From Kiritimatiellia bacterium (lineage in GTDB: Bacteria; Verrucomicrobiota; Kiritimatiellia; RFP12; UBA1067), in assembly GCA_017999015.1 (NCBI GenBank), contig JAGOBZ010000030.1, forward strand, positions 1-14,500: a stretch of 14,500 nucleotides of DNA. Reading direction: 5' to 3'. Shown one piece after another: positions 7,502-14,500 of this stretch. A program made the position numbers and the translations under genes. Below the pieces are notes generated by a model. That model searched no databases and was not told where the DNA came from. It was given only the letters and a program-made list of their open reading frames with translations. Position 1 is the first letter of the stretch, and each line of letters begins with the position of its first letter.

Positions 7502-8682
7502 ATTGCCGGAAAAAGGGGTCTTTGTCCATGTCCAATGTGGACGGGAGTTTCGAGCGCATGGCGGGGTTGACGTGTCTCGCGGACCGTACGCGCTAGCCGC
7601 TCGAAACGGGGTAAGGTGTAAGCGTAAAACGTTTTCCATCCCGCGCACAAATGGCTGAGCGCCGCAGCCGATCCGACCGTGTGGCCAACGCGGTTTTTCG
7701 GACAGTCTCCCGCGCAGAACCGCAGGTATGGACAGGCCTCGCAGGCGGGATGCCAGTGACGCTTGCGCGCACCGAACGCCCGGTAACGTTCTGACCCGGC
7801 CATCTCCTCCCACGTGTGTGTCATCACATTGCCGATCCGGAGTTCCGGAAACGCATGGAAATCACACGGATACACATCCCCATTATACTCTACCATGAAG
7901 TACTGGCAGCAATCTGTGCCCGCCGTACAGCAAATGCTCTGCCCGGTCACGATTTTGGCCAGAATCGTGTCAAAAAGACGAACGGATACCCGTCGCGTAT
8001 CTGAGGCATACCACCGGTCAAACACGGCGCACAGGAAACTCCCCCACTCCTCCGGACCGATCGAATAGGGGGCTGCCCTCCCCTCTCCGTCCGGCTCGAC
8101 GCACTCGATGAACTGCAGGAACGTCGCGTTGACCCCTTTGACCAAGTACTCGTAAATGTCCAACGGATGCGAGACCGTGTGACGGCTCACCAGCGTCAGG
8201 ATGTTGAAAGGGACCTGGTTGCGCGACAAACAGGCGATTCCCTCCATGACCTGCGCGTGCGTCCCCTGTCCCCCCGTGTCTTTGCGCGCCGCGTCATGCA
8301 GGTGCGCCGGGCCGTCCAAGCTCACCCCGGTCAAAAACTTTGCGCCGCGTAAATGACGCGCCAGCCGCTCGGTCATCAATGTTGCGTTGGTCTGCAGGAC
8401 ATTCGAGACCGACGCGCCGCGCCGTCCATACGCCATCTGCAGATCGGTCACCCGCTCGTAAAACGCCTCTCCCATCAACAGCGGCTCGCCTCCTTGCCAA
8501 ATGAACGTATGGGACTGTTGCGGCGAAGCCAGATAGCCGCGCACCAACCGATCCAGCACGGTCTCGCTCATGCGGTGCCGCCGTGTTTCCGGATAGAGTG
8601 CGGCGCGATCCAGATAAAAGCAGTAGTTGCACCGCAGGTTGCAGTCGGCTGAGGCCGGTTTGATCAGGAGCGCGAAATTCAC
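7498..8682 (-). CDS. Radical SAM/SPASM protein, anaerobic sulfatase-maturating enzyme type
   Basis: The 394-residue protein has the radical SAM triad CNLRCNYC (Cys14, 18, 21) close to the N-terminus, GGEP (64-67) for SAM binding, LQTNATL and SLDGP. The C-terminal SPASM domain has the full cysteine set for two extra 4Fe-4S clusters: Cys258 x9 Gly268 x4 Cys273, then Cys314 x2 Cys317 x5 Cys323 x3 Cys327 and a final Cys346. YPCDF places Asp274 right after Cys273, matching the Asp proposed as the base in characterised anSMEs. Such enzymes oxidise a Cys or Ser of type I sulfatases to formylglycine without oxygen. The start is GTG, 4 bp after the pfkB-type stop, with AAGGTG 7 bp upstream. No sulfatase is encoded in the window. 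Other SPASM peptide-modifying roles cannot be excluded, but the motif spacing fits anSME well. Confidence 0.9.
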   Translation of the reverse strand: MNFALLIKPASADCNLRCNYCFYLDRAALYPETRRHRMSETVLDRLVRGYLASPQQSHTFIWQGGEPLLMGEAFYERVTDLQMAYGRRGASVSNVLQTNATLMTERLARHLRGAKFLTGVSLDGPAHLHDAARKDTGGQGTHAQVMEGIACLSRNQVPFNILTLVSRHTVSHPLDIYEYLVKGVNATFLQFIECVEPDGEGRAAPYSIGPEEWGSFLCAVFDRWYASDTRRVSVRLFDTILAKIVTGQSICCTAGTDCCQYFMVEYNGDVYPCDFHAFPELRIGNVMTHTWEEMAGSERYRAFGARKRHWHPACEACPYLRFCAGDCPKNRVGHTVGSAAALSHLCAGWKTFYAYTLPRFERLARTVRETRQPRHALETPVHIGHGQRPLFPAI

Positions 8683-8686
8683 GACG

Positions 8687-9607
8687 TCACACCTTCATCA
8701 TGCGCTTCAACTCGCTGACGCGCGACCGAATCTCAGCAGGCGACAGTTTCTGGAAGCGTTCCAGGCTGAAGCCCTCCACGCCGAACGACGCCAGCGCGCT
8801 GGCGTGCACGAGCGCCTCGCGCAGAACCCCGTCCGTGACACGGCCCGCGCGCGCCAGATAACCCATAAAGGTGCCCGCGTAGGAATCTCCCGCACCGGTC
8901 GGGTCTGCCAGCTTGCGTACAGGATAAGCCGGAACAATGAACACACCTGTCTTGGAAAAACACAGGGCACCGTGCTCGCCTTTTTTGATGACCACGTATC
9001 TCGGCCCCAACTTGAGAATCGCCTCGGCGCACGCCCTCAGATTCCACTTGCCGGTCAGTTGGCGCGCTTCGCCGTCGTTGATCGTGAGTAGATCCACCCG
9101 CCGAATCACCTTCAGCAAGGCCGGACGCGCGATCTCGATCCACAAGTTCATGGTGTCTAGGGCGACAAACTTCGCCCCTTCAGCCTGTTTCAGCACATGC
9201 AATTGTAAGTCGGGCTGAATATTGCCCAGCAGCACGAACGGCGCCGCGCGGTAGGCCGTCGGCAGCTCAGGCATGAACGACGCAAAGACGCCCAGCTCGG
9301 TTTTCAGCGTCGTCCGCTCAATCATGTTGTCGTCATACGCACACGCCCAGCGGAACGTGTCGCCCACCTGATGCTGTACACCGCTGAGGTCAATGCCGAA
9401 CCCCTGCCAACGCCTTTCAAATGCGGCCGGGAAATCAGACCCCACCACTCCCACCGCACCGGTCCGTGCAAAAAAAGAAGCCGCCACCGAGCTGTACGGC
9501 ACCGAGCCGCCCAGCAGGTTCTTGCGGTCGGCGTCGCGCGTTTTGATGTCGTCAATGCCGATAGAGCCCACGATCCACAGTTTCACCGAAGCCGTTTGTT
9601 TGCCCAT
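8687..9607 (-). CDS. PfkB-family carbohydrate kinase
   Basis: A 306-residue cytoplasmic ribokinase-fold kinase that transfers the ATP gamma-phosphate to a sugar or nucleoside. Visible marks are the N-terminal WIVGSIGIDD strand, the PfkB signature-1 region around LLGGSVPYSS (31-40), INDGEA (176-181), VIKKGEHG (206-213) and signature 2, DPTGAGDSYAGTF (235-247). Asp241 is the catalytic base and GAGD the anion hole. Substrate is not determined; motifs typical of adenosine kinase, ribokinase or fructokinase subgroups are not distinct enough for me to choose. The ATG has AGGAGAG (complement of 9617-9623) 9 bp upstream, overlapping the aroQ stop 14 bp away. It is tightly linked (4 bp) to the radical SAM gene downstream. 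Confidence 0.92.
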   Translation of the reverse strand: MGKQTASVKLWIVGSIGIDDIKTRDADRKNLLGGSVPYSSVAASFFARTGAVGVVGSDFPAAFERRWQGFGIDLSGVQHQVGDTFRWACAYDDNMIERTTLKTELGVFASFMPELPTAYRAAPFVLLGNIQPDLQLHVLKQAEGAKFVALDTMNLWIEIARPALLKVIRRVDLLTINDGEARQLTGKWNLRACAEAILKLGPRYVVIKKGEHGALCFSKTGVFIVPAYPVRKLADPTGAGDSYAGTFMGYLARAGRVTDGVLREALVHASALASFGVEGFSLERFQKLSPAEIRSRVSELKRMMKV

Positions 9608-9621
9608 GATGCCGTTCTCTC

Positions 9622-10059
9622 CTAGTGTGTGTTCAAAACATGAAGCAATCCGTCCAGAGCGAGCAGATAGCCGGCTCCGCCGAAACCCATCACCTGGCCC
9701 GCGCAGACCGGGGCTGTCAGACTGTCGTGGCGGAATCCTTCGCGCTTATGGGTGTTCGAAAGATGGACTTCAACCGCAGGCAAACCGCTGGCCGCGATCG
9801 CATCGCGCAACGCCACGCTGGTGTGCGTGTAAGCCGCTGGATTGATCAGAATTCCGTCGTAAACCCCGCGCGCCGCACCGATCGCCGTCACGAGATCACC
9901 CTCGATATCGCTCTGCACCGCGTCGAGCGTTACGCCTTTTGCCGCCGCAGCCGCCTTCACGCGCGCCACGATCTGATCCAACGTCTCGTGACCGTAGATA
10001 GACGGCTCGCGTGTACCGAGCCATTTCAAATTAGGCCCATTCACCAGCAGGATCTTCAT
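9622..10059 (-). CDS. aroQ: 3-dehydroquinate dehydratase, type II
   Basis: Performs the third step of the shikimate pathway, 3-dehydroquinate to 3-dehydroshikimate, as a dodecamer in the family. The 145-residue protein shows the whole type II signature: NGPNLKWLGTREPSIYG with Arg17 and catalytic Tyr22, NPAAYTHTS (73-81) with Asn73 and His79, EVHLSN (97-102) with His99, and REGFRHDS with Arg110. I use the ATG at 10059 because AAGGAGG lies 6 bp upstream and the family begins MKILLVNGPN. The upstream in-frame codons belong to the ricT overlap. The gene overlaps the end of ricT by 29 bp, so its ribosome-binding site is inside ricT and translation is likely coupled. Confidence 0.97.
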   Translation of the reverse strand: MKILLVNGPNLKWLGTREPSIYGHETLDQIVARVKAAAAAKGVTLDAVQSDIEGDLVTAIGAARGVYDGILINPAAYTHTSVALRDAIAASGLPAVEVHLSNTHKREGFRHDSLTAPVCAGQVMGFGGAGYLLALDGLLHVLNTH

Positions 10060-10909
10060 GTCCGCCCTCCTTTCCTCGCCCGTCAAATACCGCTCGGCGC
10101 ATTACGGTCAAGCGGTCTGCCTCCACCGTGAGGTAGCGTCCGTCCGCCGTGCGCACGGTTAGCCTGCCGCGCATCACATCGCGGCCCACCACCAAGCCCT
10201 CAGCCGCCTCGTGATCCTCGCAGCGCACCAGGCTGCCATGTTCCGGCAGCGATTCCCCCGCCGCGCGGTACTGCTCGTACTCAAAGCGCAGACAGCATTT
10301 CAGCCGCCCGCATGTGCCGTTGATCGACCCGGGGTTCAACGACATCTCCTGCGTCTTGGCCATCCGCACATTGACCGGCTGAAACTGGCGCTGCCATGTG
10401 CAGCAGCACACCGAACGTCCGCACGGCCCCAAGCAGCCGATGAGCGCCGCTTCGTCGCGCACCCCGACCTGCCACAGATCCACATGCGTTTTGAAATCAC
10501 GCTGGACCTGCCCGACAAAACGTCGCAAATCGACGGGCACCTGCGCGGAATAGCGGATAAAGAGTCTCTCGCCGCCGTACGAAAAGCGCACATGCAGGAT
10601 TTTGACATGGCCCTTTTCATGACGCGCTGACAGCATGAAGGCCTGCTTGGCCTTCTCCGCGCGCACAGCCTGCTCGGCCTCGCGCGCCCGTTCACTTTCC
10701 GAACACTTCCGCACCACACGATAGGTTGGGGCTTTGTCCGCCCCCCCCACCCCCTCGGTTATGCCGAACAACTCCAGAACTGTTCCGGTATCCAGCCCGT
10801 AATCCAATTCGCTCAGGCAGCGGTCGCCAGGCATCAACGTCAACGCAGCGGCCACGCGGCATTGAAAAACGCCGTTTTCAGGCATCCGTACACGCGCGAC
10901 TGTTACCAT
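10031..10909 (-). CDS. ricT: PSP1-domain protein RicT/YaaT, RNase Y-associated Fe-S factor homologue
   Basis: The 292-residue protein contains the PSP1 C-terminal domain with its cysteine signatures GCLGPCGRSVCCCTW (Cys159, 163, 168-170) and CGRLKCCLRFE (Cys200, 205, 206), joined by a VRMAKTQEMSLNP stretch typical of the family. In Bacillus subtilis RicT (YaaT) forms the RicA-RicF-RicT complex, binds 4Fe-4S clusters through cysteines and modulates RNase Y-dependent mRNA maturation. Whether RicA and RicF exist here cannot be seen. The ATG at 10909 is preceded by GGAGG (4 bp spacing), just after the holB stop. A TTG six codons upstream overlaps holB and is less likely. The gene contains a run of eight Gs on the coding strand (10741-10748). 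The position after tmk-holB matches the conserved linkage known in Firmicutes. Confidence 0.92.
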   Translation of the reverse strand: MVTVARVRMPENGVFQCRVAAALTLMPGDRCLSELDYGLDTGTVLELFGITEGVGGADKAPTYRVVRKCSESERAREAEQAVRAEKAKQAFMLSARHEKGHVKILHVRFSYGGERLFIRYSAQVPVDLRRFVGQVQRDFKTHVDLWQVGVRDEAALIGCLGPCGRSVCCCTWQRQFQPVNVRMAKTQEMSLNPGSINGTCGRLKCCLRFEYEQYRAAGESLPEHGSLVRCEDHEAAEGLVVGRDVMRGRLTVRTADGRYLTVEADRLTVMRRAVFDGRGKEGGHEDPAGEWA

Positions 10910-10919
10910 TGCCCCTCCA

Positions 10920-11891
10920 TTAGGCAACCCCGTGATACATACGGTCCAGCGCGTAGGCCAGTATGTTCTCTTCGGAAAGACTCCGCTCCATCTGCCGCGC
11001 CAGTTCCTCGACCGCCGTTACATTATAGAGTGCCTGCGCCAAGGTCAACCGTGTGCCACGCTCCTTAAGCACCTCGATCTGAGAAGGATTGAAGACCAGT
11101 TCGTCGGCACCGCCTGACTTAACCAAGAGCAAATCTCGGAACCAGCGCATCACCGTCAGCAAAAAATCGGTCCGCATTTCCCGATAACGGGCGCTGACTC
11201 GCGCGTCAAACACGTCGTCATCCTCATTCTCCGCCATCACCCTCGCAGCATCTTCCTCCTTCACCAACTGCTGCGCCTTGTCTTTGATCTCCGCCAGAAT
11301 CGCAAAAAGCATGCCGGACATGGCCTGCTTCTCGACCGGATGTTTCAGCAACGGGCTCGACAACGTCTCGATCACCCGGCTGCGCCACGGTTCGCCCAGT
11401 TCGCGCGCGGTGTCCAAGTCGATACGCTGGCAGCGCGACACGATGGTCGGCAGCAACTGTTGTGGCGCGTCCGTCAGCAGCAGAAACAGCGTCCGCTCCG
11501 GCGGCTCCTCAAGGGTCTTCAGGAACACATTGGCGGAAGCCTCGTTCAAGCGGTCCACGCCGACCAGCACACCGGCTTTCCAGCCGCCTCCGAACGCGGT
11601 CTGTGTGATCTCGTGAAGCAGTTTTTCGCGGATCTGCTCCGCACTGATGATGCGTGATTTTTTCGCTGGGAAAATCCAGTGGATATCCGCCTCGCTCCGT
11701 TCGGCGACGTGACGGCAACCGTCGCAGGCGCCGCACGGTTTTGCGGCCGCCCGACAAAACAGCGTCTGCAGGATGCGGACCGCCAACTCCATGGCGAGCC
11801 CGCGCACCGGCCCCACGATCAGGTAGCCGTTGGCCGGCCGTCCCGCATCCAGCGCCCGCTTCACCATCGCGAAGGTGTCATCAATCCGCAT
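10920..11891 (-). CDS. holB: DNA polymerase III, delta' subunit (clamp loader)
   Basis: A 323-residue AAA+ clamp-loader subunit that helps load the sliding clamp at primed DNA. It has a zinc module with Cys46, Cys53, Cys56 and Cys59 (CRAAAKPCGACDGC), the strand VLVGVDRLNEASANVFLKTLEEPP (in two parts: DRLNEASANVF and LKTLEEPP), and the SRC motif (152-154) that supplies the arginine finger to the neighbouring subunit. The Walker A position reads GPVRGLAME (27-35) and the lysine is replaced by Ala33, so ATP binding is unlikely. Non-hydrolysing delta' is known in E. coli. I start at ATG 11891, whose codons overlap the tmk end by 11 bp and are preceded by a G-rich ribosome-binding site. The 22 upstream codons are Arg-rich shadow of tmk. 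Confidence 0.93.
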   Translation of the reverse strand: MRIDDTFAMVKRALDAGRPANGYLIVGPVRGLAMELAVRILQTLFCRAAAKPCGACDGCRHVAERSEADIHWIFPAKKSRIISAEQIREKLLHEITQTAFGGGWKAGVLVGVDRLNEASANVFLKTLEEPPERTLFLLLTDAPQQLLPTIVSRCQRIDLDTARELGEPWRSRVIETLSSPLLKHPVEKQAMSGMLFAILAEIKDKAQQLVKEEDAARVMAENEDDDVFDARVSARYREMRTDFLLTVMRWFRDLLLVKSGGADELVFNPSQIEVLKERGTRLTLAQALYNVTAVEELARQMERSLSEENILAYALDRMYHGVA

Positions 11892-12540
11892 GGCCCGTCC
11901 CCCCCACACGGCGCTCAACCGCCGCCAGAATCTCCGCCGCGACCTGCTCCTGCTCACGCTCTGTTGTCAGAACCGTGACCCGCCGCGGCTCCGCCGCAGC
12001 CAGTTCCAGAAAACCGGCGCGCAACCGCGCGTGAAAGGCATCCGTCTCGCGTTCGATGCGATCCGGCGCAGCGTCGGTTTGCGCCTGCCGCGCGCGCAAT
12101 CGCCGCCGGCTCGTCTCTGGCGTCACATCCAACAGCACGGTCAGATCGGGCGTCAGCGCACAGGTCGCAAAGGCATCGACCGCGCGAAGCTGCGCCAGAT
12201 CGAACCCGCGCCCGTAGCCCTGATAGGCCAGCGTGGAGTCGCTGAAACGGTCGCACAGCACCCACTCACCGCGGGACAATGCGGGTTCGATCACGCGCGC
12301 GACATGCTGCGCCCGGCTGGCCAGAAACAGCAGCACCTCGGCCCGCGGCTCCGGAGACTCACCGGAGCCGTCATGTTGCAGCAGACGCCGGATCGCCTCG
12401 CCCAGTGGCGTGCCTCCGGGTTCGCGCGTCAATGTCACGGCGATGCCGCGCGCGCGCAGACGCTCGGCCAGCAGCCGGATGTGCGTGCTCTTGCCACTGC
12501 CTTCAGGCCCTTCAAAGGTAATGAAAACGCCGCGTCTCAT
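11881..12540 (-). CDS. tmk: Thymidylate kinase
   Basis: Phosphorylates dTMP to dTDP for dTTP supply. The 219-residue protein has Walker A GPEGSGKST (11-19, Lys17), the dTMP-binding REPGGTPLG (39-47), the DRFSDSTLAYQGYGRG segment (97-112) and an Arg-rich LID region ending in DRIE. Length is normal for the family (about 210). ATG 12540 follows the cysS stop by one base (TAACATG) with only a weak AAGAAG upstream, suggesting reinitiation. It overlaps holB downstream by 11 bp. Confidence 0.96.
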   Translation of the reverse strand: MRRGVFITFEGPEGSGKSTHIRLLAERLRARGIAVTLTREPGGTPLGEAIRRLLQHDGSGESPEPRAEVLLFLASRAQHVARVIEPALSRGEWVLCDRFSDSTLAYQGYGRGFDLAQLRAVDAFATCALTPDLTVLLDVTPETSRRRLRARQAQTDAAPDRIERETDAFHARLRAGFLELAAAEPRRVTVLTTEREQEQVAAEILAAVERRVGGTGHAD

Positions 12541-12541
12541 G

Positions 12542-13954
12542 TTACAACTTCTTCAGTTTCTGGCCTTCTTTGGAATCGCGGACCTCCCACCCCTTGGCGG
12601 CCAGCTCATCGCGCAGGCGGTCGGCGCCCGCCCAGTCCTTGGCGGCGCGCGCCGCCGCACGGGCTTCGGCGAGCGCGGTGATCTCGGCGGGCACCGCCTC
12701 CGCGCGAGCGGCCCGCCCGAAGCGGATCACGCCGAGCACGCTGTCCATCCGGTCGAACAGTGCCAGCAGCGCCGCCGCCTCGGAGGCGTTCAGCGCACCC
12801 TCGCGCAGGGCGCTGTTGCTGCCGCGCACCAGTGCGAACAGCGCGGCAAAGGCCTCAGGCATGTTGAGATCGTCGTTGACCGCCGCCTTGAATGCGTCAT
12901 GCGCCTCCGCCGCCCACCCCGGCGCGCCTTCGGCCGGCGCGGCCCCGGCCGCGCGCTCGCCGAGCGCGTCCACGCATTCATCCACGCGGGCCAGCGCGGC
13001 GCGTGCCGCGTCCAGCGCGTCAAAGGTGAAGTTCAGCGCCTGCCGGTAGTGCCCGTTGATCAGCACGGTGCGGATCTCGCGTCCGCTCCACCCCTTCTCC
13101 ACCAGGTCGCGCAACGTGAAAAAGTTGCCGAGCGATTTTGACATTTTTTCGCCGTTGACACGCAGATGGGCGCAATGCATCCAGTAGGTCACAAACGGCT
13201 TGCCGGTCGCACCCTCGGCCTGCGCAATCTCATTTTCGTGATGCGGAAACAGGTTGTCGACGCCGCCGGTGTGCAGATCGAACGTCTCGCCCAGATAGCG
13301 CATGGACATCGCAGAGCACTCCAGATGCCAGCCCGGACGCCCCCGGCCCCAAGGCGATTCCCACACCACCTCGCCGTCGTTGGCGTCCCAGCCCTTCCAC
13401 AGCGCGAAATCGCCATAGCTCTCTTTCTCGTATTCATCCTGCGCCACGCGCGCGCCGGCCCGCAGATTTTCACGGTCGAGGTGCGCCAGCTTGCCGTAGC
13501 CCGGCAGTTTGCCTACGCTGAAATAGACCGAACCGTCCTCGGAGGTGTAAGCCAGCCCGCGCTCGAAAAGCTTTGCAACCAGCGCGATCATCTCGGGAAT
13601 GTGGTCGGTCGCCGCCGGATAGTGCTCGGCCGGCTGAATGTTCAACGTCTTGAGATCGTCGAAAAACGCCTGAATGTAGGGCTGGGTAAAACTTTTCAGC
13701 GGCACGCCCGCAGCCAGTGAGCCGCGGATCGTCTTGTCATCGACGTCGGTCAGGTTCATGACCTGCGTCACCCGTAAGCCGTTGAAAATCAGGGCGCGCC
13801 GCAGCACGTCTTCGAACGTGTAGGCGCGAAAATTGCCGATATGCGCGAAGTTGTAGACGGTCGGACCGCACGTATACAGTTTCACGTGTCCGGGCTCGAT
13901 CGTGCGCAACTCCTCTTTGGCGCGCGACAGACTGTTGTAAACCTGCATGGTCAT
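12542..13954 (-). CDS. cysS: Cysteinyl-tRNA synthetase
   Basis: Charges tRNA-Cys with cysteine. The 470-residue class I synthetase has TCGPTVYNFAHIGNFR with HIGN (38-41) in place of HIGH, and KMSKS (270-274). The zinc ligands fit Cys29, Cys213, His238 and Glu242, with the same spacing as in the E. coli enzyme. The C-terminal DALR-like helical and anticodon-binding part ends in a GWEVRDSKEGQKLKKL tail typical of the family. It overlaps the ispF stop by 4 bp (ATGA). AGGAG lies 4 bp from this ATG and 10 bp from a second ATG two codons later, so either may be used. Confidence 0.97.
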   Translation of the reverse strand: MTMQVYNSLSRAKEELRTIEPGHVKLYTCGPTVYNFAHIGNFRAYTFEDVLRRALIFNGLRVTQVMNLTDVDDKTIRGSLAAGVPLKSFTQPYIQAFFDDLKTLNIQPAEHYPAATDHIPEMIALVAKLFERGLAYTSEDGSVYFSVGKLPGYGKLAHLDRENLRAGARVAQDEYEKESYGDFALWKGWDANDGEVVWESPWGRGRPGWHLECSAMSMRYLGETFDLHTGGVDNLFPHHENEIAQAEGATGKPFVTYWMHCAHLRVNGEKMSKSLGNFFTLRDLVEKGWSGREIRTVLINGHYRQALNFTFDALDAARAALARVDECVDALGERAAGAAPAEGAPGWAAEAHDAFKAAVNDDLNMPEAFAALFALVRGSNSALREGALNASEAAALLALFDRMDSVLGVIRFGRAARAEAVPAEITALAEARAAARAAKDWAGADRLRDELAAKGWEVRDSKEGQKLKKL

Positions 13955-14454
13955 TGATCTCCTGAAAGGTGGGTGGCGGAGGCGCGGCAGACCGTGGCGA
14001 CCGCCATGGCGGCGATGCCCTCGCGGCGTCCGACGGCATCCATGCCCTCGTTACTCTTGGCTTTGACGGACACGCGCGACGGCTCCACGCCCATCACCTC
14101 GGCCAGACGTGTCCGCATCGCGGGGACATAGGGGGTTAGGCGCGGCGCTTCGGCCACGACCGTGGCATCCGTGTTGAGGATGCGCCAACCCGCCTGCGTC
14201 AGGCGCACTGCCACCTGGCGCAGCAGCAACGTGCTGTCCGCGTCCTTCCATTGCGGGTCACGGTCGGAAAAGTGCTGGCCGATATCGCCGTCGGCGACCG
14301 CCCCGAGAAGGGCATCGCACAGCGCATGGATCAGCACGTCGGCATCGGAGTGTCCATGCAGCCCGCACGCATGCGGAATCTCGACCCCGCCTATGACCAA
14401 TCGCCGCCCTTCAACCAGTCGGTGCGAGTCATACCCTATTCCCGTTCGAATCAT
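13951..14454 (-). CDS. ispF: 2-C-methyl-D-erythritol 2,4-cyclodiphosphate synthase
   Basis: Catalyses cyclisation of CDP-ME 2-phosphate to MEcPP in the MEP isoprenoid pathway. The 167-residue protein has the metal site Asp9 and His11 in GIGYDSHRL with His43, the GHSDADVLIHALCDALLGA core (kept as GHSDADV and LIHALCDALLGA), HFSDRDP (61-67) and the KAKSNEGMDAVGRREGIA end (KAKSNEG, GRREGIA). The usual KATT-E motif reads KAKSNE here. ATG 14454 gives the family N-terminus MIRTGIGYDSHR, but the sequence directly upstream is CCCCCC with no ribosome-binding site. An upstream GTG or TTG would add unmatched residues. It is the first gene of the minus-strand operon. Confidence 0.96.
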   Translation of the reverse strand: MIRTGIGYDSHRLVEGRRLVIGGVEIPHACGLHGHSDADVLIHALCDALLGAVADGDIGQHFSDRDPQWKDADSTLLLRQVAVRLTQAGWRILNTDATVVAEAPRLTPYVPAMRTRLAEVMGVEPSRVSVKAKSNEGMDAVGRREGIAAMAVATVCRASATHLSGDQ

Positions 14455-14457
14455 GGG

Positions 14458-14470
14458 GGGTACTATACCC
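14458..14470. repeat. Inverted repeat over the ispF -10 element
   Basis: GGGTA, a 3-base spacer and TACCC form a perfect 5-bp inverted repeat that encloses the TATAGT hexamer. It could be an operator half-pair or a small hairpin at the 5' end; too short to be sure. Confidence 0.35.
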
Positions 14471-14490
14471 GATTTGCACACGGCCAACAA
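14462..14490 (-). promoter_or_regulatory. Candidate promoter of the ispF operon, possibly leaderless
   Basis: On the minus strand TATAGT (14462-14467) matches the -10 consensus at five positions and ends 7 bases before the ispF ATG. Transcription would thus start at or next to the start codon. The -35 candidate TTGTTG (14485-14490) at 17 bp spacing is weak (three matches). No ribosome-binding site exists in the short stretch between, which agrees with a leaderless message. Confidence 0.4.
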
Positions 14491-14500
14491 CGGTTTAGGA

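Noticed and set aside
11830..13141. Long plus-strand frames opposite tmk and cysS (283 and 302 codons)
   Set aside because: They lie wholly antisense to well-recognised genes and encode Arg/Ala/Gln-rich sequence without motifs, as expected in GC-rich DNA.
1..14500. CRISPR arrays, tRNA/rRNA genes, insertion sequences
   Set aside because: No regularly spaced repeats, no cloverleaf or rRNA-like stretch, and no transposase or terminal inverted repeats were recognised on reading. A tRNAscan or Infernal run would settle small RNAs.

Overview
The window is chromosomal DNA from a GC-rich bacterium with a dense, operon-based layout. Several features suggest a member of the PVC group (Verrucomicrobiota, Kiritimatiellota or Lentisphaerota). 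These are a lipoprotein with a pseudopilin-like region, a zinc-ribbon Ser/Thr kinase with a large extracytoplasmic part, and an anaerobic sulfatase-maturase-type radical SAM enzyme. This placement is inference from gene content only; no rRNA or other phylogenetic anchor is present. I see no tRNA, rRNA, CRISPR array, insertion sequence, prophage gene or replication origin.

Left part (1-2950). The 3' portion of a plus-strand gene enters from the left edge. Its product ends in a possible NlpC/P60-like Cys...His region, and the gene closes with a good intrinsic terminator. Facing it is a minus-strand lipoprotein gene with an EF-hand loop. A divergent intergenic region follows, with a strong sigma70-type promoter on the minus strand, a plausible one on the plus strand and a 10-bp direct repeat. 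A Gfo/Idh/MocA-family oxidoreductase gene is read rightwards from it.

Right part (2955-14454). Eleven genes lie head to tail on the minus strand, with overlaps or gaps of at most 44 bp. In transcription order they are ispF, cysS, tmk, holB, ricT, aroQ, a PfkB-family sugar kinase, a radical SAM/SPASM maturase, a transmembrane Ser/Thr protein kinase, thrC and a YkgJ-type cysteine-cluster protein. This looks like one long housekeeping operon. It covers isoprenoid precursor synthesis, tRNA charging, dTTP supply, clamp loading, RNA processing, the shikimate pathway and threonine synthesis. Four proteins of less obvious role are embedded in it. The tmk-holB-ricT order is a known conserved linkage in other phyla. 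A possible internal promoter sits before the kinase gene, and a -10 element sits almost at the ispF start codon, hinting at a leaderless message.

Several genes are best started downstream of the longest open frame: the oxidoreductase, thrC, aroQ, ricT, holB and ispF. Family N-termini support all of these, and ribosome-binding sites support most. Nothing here is convincingly a new defence or mobile system. The most unusual items are the two uncharacterised left-hand proteins and the kinase with its unknown extracytoplasmic domain.
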